NCBI GenBank assembly: GCA_903858115.1
Contig: CAIOHR010000019.1
Span: forward strand, 1-36,053
DNA length: 36,053 nt
Direction: 5' to 3'
Source: an uncultured Pirellula sp.
Lineage (GTDB): Bacteria; Planctomycetota; Planctomycetia; Pirellulales; Pirellulaceae
Shown: positions 23,883 to 31,800 of the stretch, one piece after another
Layout: each line of letters starts with the position of its first letter
How positions within the stretch are numbered: position 1 is the stretch's first letter
The notes under the pieces: generated by a model
Seen by the model: only the letters and a program-made list of their open reading frames with translations
What the model was told of the DNA's origin: nothing
Database searches by the model: none
Made by a program: the position numbers and the translations under genes

Positions 23883-25592
23883 TCACGCATTCCCAGGGCT
23901 CGAGGATATTGTATGGGATCGAGCCAGTGTGCCACCAGAGATTACCTTTGCTTTGAATCCATGCTGTGACAAGACTCTCGCAGCGATGTAAGCGCGTTGC
24001 GCCGATCGACAAATGATGTTGATCGCTCGGCCTTTCGGAAGCTCACCCAAGCGAGATCGAAGCTGTCCGATCGGAATGTTGACTGCTCCAGAGACTTGTT
24101 GTATCGCCAACTCCACTGGTTCACGCACGTCGAGTAAGAAATCATTTCCGATAGCGTCCCAATGAGTTAGCTGCATATCGCCGCGAAGCAGATTTCCCGC
24201 GACCATACCAGCGAAGTTGATCGGATCCTTGGCGCTACCAAACTGCGGAGCATAACAAAGTTCGGCTTCTTCAAGGTCGTAAATGGTAGCACCCATTTGA
24301 ATGAAGACAGCCAGAGCACTGATCCGCTTGTCGACCGCTGGCCCATCTTCGCCAATGGCTTGAGCGCCAAGGACTAGTCCATTGGATTTACGGAAAAGCA
24401 CCTTTAACCCGAGCATTTTCGCACCTGGATAATAACCAGCATGCGAGTTGGGATAGAGATAGATTTTTTCATAATCCGTATCACCAAGCCGCTTAAGAGT
24501 TTTTTCGCTAACACCGGTCCAAGCGGCAGCTCCTCCGAAAAGCCCGATGATCGACGTCCCTTGAGTACCACGGAACTTGGAATTTCGCCCGGCGATGACA
24601 TCAGCCGCGATTCGGCCCTGCCGGTTGGCGGGTCCGGCTAGAGCGACTAAGCTCCATTCTCCAGTTCCATAGTCTTTGACTTCGATCACATCACCAACGG
24701 CATAGATGTTTGGATCGCTGGTCTGCATATGCTCGTTGACTCGGATTCCGCCTCGCTCGCCGATTTCAATTCCTGCGGACTTGGCGAGTACTGTATCTGG
24801 CCGAACGCCGATTGCAAAAATGACGATGTCGGCGGGATAAGTCTTACCCGAAGTTGTCTGGACTTCGATCGCACCGCCTCCTAACTGCTTAAAGGATGCT
24901 GCACCATCGTTGAGCGCCAGATGAACGCCATTTCGCGTCAAATGGCTTTCAACAACACGAGCCATTTCCTGATCCAGTGGTCCAAGAACTTGATTCGGCT
25001 TTTGGATGACAGTTACCTGGAACCCAACGTGGGTTAAGTTCTCCGCCATTTCCAGCCCAATGAATCCTCCCCCGACTACCACTGCACGACGTACAGGTTT
25101 CGCCATTTGAATACCTGTATAGTTGGCCATTCCAGTGAGGAACGTGGTCCCTTTCTCGATCCATTGGCGAATGGTTCTGGCGTCAGGTACCGTTCGCACG
25201 TGGAAGATTCCAGGTAGATCAACTCCCGGTAATGCCGGGCAAAACGAAGGTGCACCGGGTGACAGAACAAGCTTGTCATAGGGCTCCGTCGTGACTTCAC
25301 CGGTCAAGACGTTTCGCAGTTGGACGGTTTTATCTTTAGCAGAAATGGAGACCGCCTCGCAGTTGGTTCGCACATCGATCGAAAACTGCTCGCGAAACAG
25401 TTTCTCATTCGCAACCAACAGGCTCGACTCTTTTTCGATCACGCCACTAACGTGATAGGGCAAGCCGCAGTTTGCATAAGAAACATAAGGCCCCCGCTCG
25501 ACCATGAGTATCTCGGCCTTCTCATCCAGCCGACGCAGTCTCGCCGCGCACGAAGCCCCGCCCGCGACACCACCAACGATGACAACTTTCAT
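23883..25592 (-). CDS. CoA-disulfide reductase-like FAD oxidoreductase with C-terminal rhodanese domain
   Basis: A 569-residue flavoprotein of the CoADR-RHD type. FAD-binding GGVAGGASCAARLRR is at the N-terminus, the redox Cys42 is in YANCGLPYH (equivalent to the single catalytic Cys of CoA-disulfide reductases), and a NAD(P)H-binding segment VVVGGGFIGLEMAENL lies at about 165-180. The FAD site NIYAVGDVIEV follows at about 295, then a dimerisation domain (about 320-440). A rhodanese domain (about 465-555) has Cys528 in ICRSAQR. It reduces CoA disulfide or persulfides with NAD(P)H and handles sulfane sulfur; the role fits oxidative or sulfide stress in the cytosol. The ATG at 25592 has AAGGA about 7 bases upstream. 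The rhodanese loop CRSAQR has the usual six-residue length. Confidence 0.92.
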   Translation of the reverse strand: MKVVIVGGVAGGASCAARLRRLDEKAEILMVERGPYVSYANCGLPYHVSGVIEKESSLLVANEKLFREQFSIDVRTNCEAVSISAKDKTVQLRNVLTGEVTTEPYDKLVLSPGAPSFCPALPGVDLPGIFHVRTVPDARTIRQWIEKGTTFLTGMANYTGIQMAKPVRRAVVVGGGFIGLEMAENLTHVGFQVTVIQKPNQVLGPLDQEMARVVESHLTRNGVHLALNDGAASFKQLGGGAIEVQTTSGKTYPADIVIFAIGVRPDTVLAKSAGIEIGERGGIRVNEHMQTSDPNIYAVGDVIEVKDYGTGEWSLVALAGPANRQGRIAADVIAGRNSKFRGTQGTSIIGLFGGAAAWTGVSEKTLKRLGDTDYEKIYLYPNSHAGYYPGAKMLGLKVLFRKSNGLVLGAQAIGEDGPAVDKRISALAVFIQMGATIYDLEEAELCYAPQFGSAKDPINFAGMVAGNLLRGDMQLTHWDAIGNDFLLDVREPVELAIQQVSGAVNIPIGQLRSRLGELPKGRAINIICRSAQRAYIAARVLSQHGFKAKVISGGTLARSHTISSSPGNA

Positions 25593-25662
25593 GTTTTTTC
25601 CTTCAGCGGTTTTCAGTGTAGTTTGCTTTTAAATGATTAAAAAGTTAGCGAAATGGAAACCA

Positions 25663-25677
25663 CCTATGTGGCATAGG
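25663..25677. promoter_or_regulatory. Short inverted repeat upstream of the CoA-disulfide reductase gene
   Basis: CCTATG (25663-25668) and CATAGG (25672-25677) are exact inverted repeats with a 3-base spacer, 71 bp before the ATG at 25592. An AT-rich stretch that could hold the promoter lies between. Operator candidate only. Confidence 0.3.
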
Positions 25678-25762
25678 ATTGACTAATTGCATCATGGGCC
25701 GTTAGCGTTTCAACTCAAAAATTCCGAGCTACCATCGCACGAAGAACTATCACTGACCGTTT

Positions 25763-26104
25763 CTACCCGAGCCGTGCCGAAGAAGCCGCCGGCAGTTTGT
25801 CTCCGGTAATCTTTTCCCAGCGTTCATTGATCAGTTCTTTCGCCGCCTGTTCCAGGAACTCGGGTGCGGCCCACTGATGAACATCAAAGTCGTTCTTGAT
25901 GTAGCCGTGGCTCCGCATGAAGTCCTTGCCGATCTCAACCGAGGCTAAGTTCTGGGGCGATAGGTTGGGCACCATGTCGATGTGCTTGATACCTTCGTAC
26001 GTATCTTCGACATCCAGTTCAAACGTCGTGCTTTTGATGGCCTTGGATAGATCCCCAGGCGAACAAGCTGTCGCATCGCCGCTCTTGGTTAATTCATTCG
26101 TCAT
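25763..26104 (-). CDS. Short orphan ORF resembling the C-terminal end of an ABC solute-binding protein
   Basis: A 113-residue protein with no signal peptide or membrane segment. The middle and end (SPQNLASVEIGKDFMRSHGY, IKNDFDVHQWAAPEFLEQAA, KEL) read like the last 70-90 residues of NMT1/THI5- or nitrate/sulfonate-type periplasmic solute-binding proteins, which are normally 300-350 residues. There is no lipoprotein or signal sequence and no permease or ATPase nearby, so it is probably a truncated remnant that gained an in-frame ATG. It does have its own GGAAT about 11 bases before the ATG and lies downstream of copy 2 of the two-dyad element, so expression is possible. It could also be a genuine small soluble protein; the family match is by eye and not certain. 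Confidence 0.55.
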   Translation of the reverse strand: MTNELTKSGDATACSPGDLSKAIKSTTFELDVEDTYEGIKHIDMVPNLSPQNLASVEIGKDFMRSHGYIKNDFDVHQWAAPEFLEQAAKELINERWEKITGDKLPAASSARLG

Positions 26105-26331
26105 AATCAGGATTCCACTGGTCAGTGCTGCGGGTCATCATTTCGAGATAAAATGTATGGTCTGCGGGCAGTGGATACCATTCGCAAAAATACGACAACT
26201 ACATTGCGCAAAGCGCAGTGCCAACCGCAGCAGCGACACGTTTCGCCAGGATCTTGCGGGAAACAAGAGCCATAAGTATCCAGGGCTGTCAATCAAAAAC
26301 CACAGGCTGAATGCCTATGCCACGGCTCGAT
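26105..26331. other. Intergenic region (227 bp) with copy 2 of the two-dyad element
   Basis: Between the response-regulator stop and the orphan ORF start. Apart from the element at 26171-26220 and the leader of the orphan ORF, no gene, RNA or terminator hairpin is evident. Confidence 0.6.
26171..26220 (-). promoter_or_regulatory. Two-dyad regulatory element, copy 2 (upstream of the orphan ORF)
   Basis: It matches 17585-17634 at 37 of 50 positions without gaps. The best-kept blocks are GATACCATTCG, TACGAC and ATTGCG. Here the proximal dyad reads CGCA-4-TACG (26183-26194) and the distal one is a weaker palindrome centred on 26211, with the same 22.5-bp centre spacing. It ends 66 bp upstream of the ATG at 26104, close to the 80 bp seen for copy 1, and points the same way. 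Conservation of spacing and position in otherwise unrelated intergenic DNA argues for a real site. Confidence 0.6.
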
Positions 26332-26976
26332 TCAATCGACCGAAATGAGGCCGTTGCGGATGGCGTATTGAACCAACTCAGCGGTACTCCGGAGCTCCAG
26401 AGCCGTCATGACGTTGGCCTTGTGGGCTTCAGCTGTCCTTACGGAAACTCCTAACTTAGCCGCGATTTCTTTGGCCGATCGGCCTTCGGCAACTAACTGT
26501 AGCACTTCACGTTGCCGCGCAGTAAGCCGCTGCGGTGCTTCGTGCGATCCCGAATCACCGTCACGGTAGGATTGCAGAAGCCCTCCAGCGATCAGAGGAG
26601 TGATATAGGTTCGCCCTTGAATCGCTTCGCGGATGGCGGTGACTAATTCCGACGAAACCGAATGCTTCAGCACATAACCAGCCGCCCCTGCTTCGAGGGC
26701 GCGACGAGCGTATGCCACGTCGCTGTGCATGGTCAGGAATATAAACTTGGCTGCAACTCCGGCGTCTCGCAGCTGCACCGCCGCCTCGATGCCGCTCAAA
26801 CATGGCATCGTAATATCCGAGACAATAATGTCGGGCAAATGGGTTTTCGCTGCGTCTATAAGTTCGCGGCCATCAGACACTACTGCGACCACTTCAAACT
26901 CAGGTTCGAGCAAGCTTCGTACTCCCTCAGCGAGAATTTTATGGTCATCGGCGATCAAAATACGTGAGAGACTCAT
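26332..26976 (-). CDS. NarL/FixJ family response regulator
   Basis: A 214-residue two-domain transcription regulator. The receiver domain (5-120) has the acidic pair Asp10-Asp11, phospho-acceptor Asp54 (IIVSDITMP) and the switch Lys in YVLKHSV (about 106). A LuxR-type helix-turn-helix (about 148-205) shows LTARQREVLQLVAEGRSAKEIAAKLGVS-type sequence, with the recognition helix near SVRTAEAHKANVM. The ATG at 26976 overlaps the kinase stop by 4 bp (ATGA), so the pair is translationally coupled and surely cognate. Phosphorylated dimers of this class bind short inverted or tandem half-sites; the two-dyad elements at 26171-26220 and 17585-17634 are candidate targets, one of them only about 110 bp past this gene. 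Confidence 0.95.
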   Translation of the reverse strand: MSLSRILIADDHKILAEGVRSLLEPEFEVVAVVSDGRELIDAAKTHLPDIIVSDITMPCLSGIEAAVQLRDAGVAAKFIFLTMHSDVAYARRALEAGAAGYVLKHSVSSELVTAIREAIQGRTYITPLIAGGLLQSYRDGDSGSHEAPQRLTARQREVLQLVAEGRSAKEIAAKLGVSVRTAEAHKANVMTALELRSTAELVQYAIRNGLISVD

Positions 26977-28451
26977 CGGTTACCACCCTCCAAAGGCACT
27001 CGTACCTCGACGGTCGTACCTTTCCCTCGTGCGGAGTCAATCGTAAGGATTCCCTGAATCAGACTGACTCGTTCCTTCATGCTGGATAGTCCGAGACCTG
27101 GTTGAGAACGTATATCTTTCGGATCGAATCCGATACCACAATCTTCGATGCGCAACCGCAACTCCCTCTCGTCGGCAACCAGCATTACCGATGCCGAGTT
27201 CACCGCCGAATGCTTGGCAACATTTCGCAAACTTTCTTGAGCGACTCGGTAGATGCACAGAGCGACATCCTTAGGCAATTTCATCGGTACATTTGCAGGC
27301 GAATAATCAATATCAATCCCCTCTCGATTAGCAAAACTGGCACACTCCGATCGCAATGCTTCGGTTAAGCCCAAGTCGTTGATAATCGATGGATGAAGCT
27401 GTCGGGAGAGGGCATGTACGTCCTCGGCTAAAACCTTCACCTTATCTTGCATCGCAACGACAAGCGGTAACGCAACATCATTCGATTCAAGTTGACTCAA
27501 CAATTTTGCTGCGTCGATTCCCAGCAAAGCCAATCGCTGCGTCCAATCATCGTGCATCTCACGAGCGATTCGAGCTCGTTCTTCCTCTTGAGAATGAATA
27601 AGCTTGGATGTTAGCTGCCGAAGGTCTTCTCTGGCTTGTTTGAGCGATTGTTCATTGACACGCAATTCTTCGTCGGCTCGCTTGCGTGCTAATGCGTTGG
27701 TGAAGATATCACCGATCATTCGAAGTCGCGGAATCAGGTCGTCGGGTAACTTTCGATCCGAACGAAATGAAGTGAAACCGATCCCGCCAACAACCGAGCC
27801 CATTACCACCAACGGAATTGTCACGTTAGATCTCAGACCAGTTTGAGCGCAATACTCTCGCTCGCGGGATGCCTCAAGCGGCAATTCATCGGGCAATCGA
27901 ATGACCGCCCCTTGATAGACCATCTTAGCAAAGTAGGGGAACCGCGAATCCAACAGAAATCCTGCCGATGGTGGAATGCCTGGAAGTTCATAGGAATGCG
28001 TCACCACGATTTGCTTCCTATCTGCTGACACTTGCCCCAGGCCACTTCGGTCGATCCCAAGCAGTTCTACAATCTGCTGCAAGCCCCATTTAATCTGCGA
28101 ATCGACCCGCTCGGCGGAAACATTGATGAATTTTGCAGAGAGTTCGCTCAATAATTTTTCAAACTGAAAACGCTGCTTACTGTCCGCGGCAAGCGGACAA
28201 CCGATATCCTGCATTCTTGAGAACACAACTGAACTCAAAGGGTCTTTTCCGGTGCTCATCGAAGGTAATGGACACATAATGCCCAACTTTGCATGATGAT
28301 GTAAACCCTCACCGTCGGTTTGAATTTTTTCGATATCAGAACGGTGGTTCATGGTTGTCGGATTTGTTCGAGTTGTTCTCTTGGCAATTTCTACCGGAAT
28401 CGACATCAGGTCACTAGCCATACCCAGCTGCCAACCTACATTTCCGTTCAT
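26973..28451 (-). CDS. Soluble GAF-domain sensor histidine kinase (HisKA_3 type)
   Basis: A 492-residue (if started at 28451) cytosolic kinase without membrane segments. A GAF domain (about 95-255) includes LLSELSAKFINVSAERVDSQI and SNVTIPLVVMGSVVGGIGF. A short coiled-coil linker (257-290) leads to a HisKA_3 dimerisation helix with phospho-acceptor His300 in AREMHDDWTQRL, then a HATPase domain with N-box AQESLRNVAKHS and G1 box DCGIGFDP. It phosphorylates the response regulator encoded just downstream. The GAF domain implies sensing an internal signal such as a small molecule, redox state or gas; no haem-type His is obvious. The true start is uncertain: the first roughly 80 residues look unstructured, and Mets at 28406 and 28352 are alternatives; none has a convincing ribosome-binding site. 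Confidence 0.92.
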   Translation of the reverse strand: MNGNVGWQLGMASDLMSIPVEIAKRTTRTNPTTMNHRSDIEKIQTDGEGLHHHAKLGIMCPLPSMSTGKDPLSSVVFSRMQDIGCPLAADSKQRFQFEKLLSELSAKFINVSAERVDSQIKWGLQQIVELLGIDRSGLGQVSADRKQIVVTHSYELPGIPPSAGFLLDSRFPYFAKMVYQGAVIRLPDELPLEASREREYCAQTGLRSNVTIPLVVMGSVVGGIGFTSFRSDRKLPDDLIPRLRMIGDIFTNALARKRADEELRVNEQSLKQAREDLRQLTSKLIHSQEEERARIAREMHDDWTQRLALLGIDAAKLLSQLESNDVALPLVVAMQDKVKVLAEDVHALSRQLHPSIINDLGLTEALRSECASFANREGIDIDYSPANVPMKLPKDVALCIYRVAQESLRNVAKHSAVNSASVMLVADERELRLRIEDCGIGFDPKDIRSQPGLGLSSMKERVSLIQGILTIDSARGKGTTVEVRVPLEGGNR

Positions 28452-28864
28452 CTCTGCAAGTCAGTACTTAACGCTGCGAGACAGTATTCTAGCTGCCGCG
28501 GCCTTCTGCCGTATGCCACCCGCATGTTTTATTGCTGGGCCAAATCGCAACCTTGGCGCAAGTCCTTCGGACAATGTTTCCTGATGAGGCAGGTCCGGAC
28601 AATGCCAACTATCTTTCGGCGCTGCTCGGTTGACCGTCGATCTCAGCAGTTCACAACGGAGCTTGCGGCGCATTGGAAATCTCTAAGACTGATTTCGCGA
28701 CTTCTCGCTGATCGCCATCAACTTCAACCGCCCCAAGCTGCGTTTGGGGAGGAGCAGCCCTCTCCGGCAATCTCGCTGACGGCTCGATTGCCCAGCCTCA
28801 CGGCCGCTTCGCTGGTAGGGTAAGACTGCATGCGGTGGCGAACAACGAGAAGTGTCCTGATTTC
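28452..28864. other. Gene-poor 413-bp stretch between histidine kinase and DUF6288 genes
   Basis: Several short frames on both strands, none longer than about 70 codons that are free of other genes and none recognisable. A 9-base direct repeat, CGGACAATG, occurs twice, 28 bp apart, near 28565-28605. Composition is GC-rich and the frames look eroded, so it may be the residue of a decayed gene or mobile element, but I cannot identify one. No T-run terminator is seen after the gene at 28865. Confidence 0.5.
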
Positions 28865-31800
28865 TCACTTCTTGATGAGCCTAAGGTTTGCTTCGGCAAA
28901 GGCTTTGCCCATCTGAGCAAAGATTTTTGCACTGCCGAAGTAATGGTAGCCTCCATTGGATGCGCCCTTCAGTGCTTCTCGGTCTTTGGGTGAAAGGACC
29001 TCCTCCAAAGCGAGATCTAGCTTCTCCTGATCCACTTTAGTGATTCCTTCAACCCAGGCATCGAGAGCGGCAAAATGTTCTGCGGATTTCGGAGAGTATT
29101 GGTCGTTGGCATAAACCGCCAAGACGTTCTTCCCTATCTTCAAATACCGAGTCTTTTCCTTGTCGAGGACGATCGATCTGTAGTGTGGCTTATCCTGCCA
29201 CCAGATGTAGGTGTGAATCTTTTGGCCGTTCAAATAAACATGGAACCCCTGTCTCGCCAAGATCGCGAGGCGGTAGGAATCGTAGTCCAGGTTATCTACT
29301 TCAAAAGTGGAACGCATTAGCAGGAACTCTTCCTCTCCCCAAGCTGAGGAATAGTTGTTCAAAGTGATTCCGCTGTGTTTCCAGACGCCCTTGCCGATGG
29401 GCGCCTTACCTACAGTCCATTGACTGTCGTCGAAGTCAGGCATATACCAATTCGCCAGTCCGGCGGGCAGTGAGATATCGCGGAATCGCCTATCGGTGAA
29501 CTCTTTCAATTTGTCTTTCGATTCGGTGGCATCGACCGTGACGAAGTGCCAGTTTCGCTCCTCTGATAAAGGCTTACCAATCGGCTTCCAGTACTTATCC
29601 CATTTCCGCTGAGTATCGAGCGTACCATCGGCTTTCAATGTGTGAGCCGTACCGACGATATCGTTATACTCACGCTGCTTGGGTTCTGCAGCTTCGATGT
29701 CACGATCCCAAAAAGGAGCGGTATCGACAGCAACCACATTTCCCTGGAACTCGGGCATGGCAGCCGGAGCAGCCATGGCTTTTCGGAAGTTTACGTTCTT
29801 CTCGCCATCGACACCGAGTACACCAATGACGAATGGCATCTTCGGGGCGGAAAGGTCATGGCGCACGTCGCGGATGAAGTGTGCCAAGAGTCGCGAGTAC
29901 TCGTCATAATTGCCATTCGGATAGGTCTGGCCGTCGACAAGATCGTTGAAACCTTGAAGCCATACAAAACCTGCGAGTTCATAGCCCGAATTGGGATCAA
30001 AAGCGGGGCAGACCCGAGAGGGATCTGCGAGCACCTTTTTCACGTGCTCAACCATCATGCGGTAAAATACACCTGAAGCGGCAGTCTTGTCTTCCTGCCA
30101 TTTGTTCCGATCCTCAAGCTTGGGAATGCCGTGAGCACCCTGCGGATGTTTGTTCCATTCCTCTTGAGTCTTCTTTGGCAACACATATGGCCCGGCACTT
30201 GGGGGACGAAACTCGGTGTTGAGCGATCTGCCACCCCAAGCGGTCTTGATGATCAGGATGGGTTCCTTTAGCTCTTTCTCCATCGTGATACCGAAGGTGA
30301 ACTCAGGCCCGATCTTTCCACCATTTTTAGTGGGTCGGTCTCCGCGTGCGCCAAAGCCTGTAGTCAATCTCCCCAAGCCTTCGCCATTGGCACTGCCATC
30401 ATACGGCCCAGTCAAATAGGACATCCAGACCCTGTCACATATGCGAGATGTTCCATCGGGATTGCGCATCTCTTGGAGCAAGGGTGCCATGGCAGGGTCT
30501 TTGCCGATGTAATCAAAGGTGCGGATTTCAGCATGTCCTTCCATGTTCGATTGGCCAGCGAGAATGAATACTTTGAGTGGGGCTTTTGCGGAGTCATTGC
30601 CCGGCTCCTTTGCCTGAGGCTCCTTTGCCCGAGGCTCCTTTGCTTCGGGATCATTGTTGATTCGAACAAGTTCCGGTGTCTCTATCGTCATCTCAATAGC
30701 TCGAATCGTGTCTCGGACGGACTTGGCCTTCTGTTTCATCAGTTCCTCGGGGAAATCAGGCTCATCCTTCTCGAAGTAGTTAGCAAGCTCATTCAGTTCC
30801 GATATGACTACCTTCGAATGGGTTCCGTAGCTGAGAAGGATCTTCATGAGCTCCGGCGTTCGCAACTGGCTCTCCCATGGGTTCTGTTGCCGTGCATAAC
30901 GTACGCATGCTTGAATTCCTTCTTCGATGTGGTGCTTGGCAAAAAGGCGAAGCCCTTCCACCCGTATACCGTCAGCAAACATCTCACCGCTCGGCGCGGG
31001 TTCGGTGATCGCCTGATAAATGGCGGGCAACAGGGGCTTGATGTCTCGGGCTGAAAGGTTCTGGTAGACCGAACTAAGACTTCCACGAGCACGGCCGTCC
31101 TCATTCTTTAGACCTGCCCTCACCGCTTTGTAGAGCGACTCACGGTCGACGCCCTCGAGTGACCCGTGGAGCATCCCGTCGCCGTCAAACAGAGCAAATG
31201 TGAGATAACGCTGTTGCATGCCGCGGGGATCGTTGACCTTGTCCTCTTCAGCCAACAATTCCAACAGCGTCGGGACTGCGGGTTTGGCTGCAGGCCCGAT
31301 CTTGGCTAACGCATCTGCCGCTCTGACGCGGAGCCAGAGATCTTTATCGTTAAGGCACTTCTGCAACGGCTCCACCGCGTGATCGGCTTGCCGGCCCAGT
31401 CTGCTCAGTGCTTGGCAAGCACCATAGCGAGCGTCGAGGTTGGAGGTCTCGAGCAGTTTGGCAATCGCTGGAATCGGCGCCTCTTTACGACGGCCTAGCG
31501 CCATCGCGGCTCGCTCTCGGACGACCGGCGACCAACTCCCGAGCCGCTCGACGAGTTGTTCGAGAGTAAGTTTGTCATACGCGCTGTTGCGGTCTTTGTT
31601 GTCCCATCCAAGACCATCGGCGATCAGGGATTCTGCCGACACCTTATCTAGACTCGAGACGACAGACTTCCCTGCGCCGGTCAGCCGAGTCTTCTTCAGC
31701 GGCATGGCATAGGCCAACAAGTAAGTGCTCGTAGCATCGAAACCCACGAAGCTGTCTTCCTCGATTTCTGGTGGGCCTTGGTGCGGGTAGCTGCCGTCCC

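Noticed and set aside
28461..28673. 70-codon minus-strand frame in the 413-bp gap, possible transposase remnant
   Set aside because: Basic composition resembles decayed mobile-element DNA, but I could not match it to any transposase motif and found no terminal inverted repeats.
30473..31054. 193-codon plus-strand frame
   Set aside because: Inside the DUF6288 protein gene in antisense; no start signal or family resemblance.
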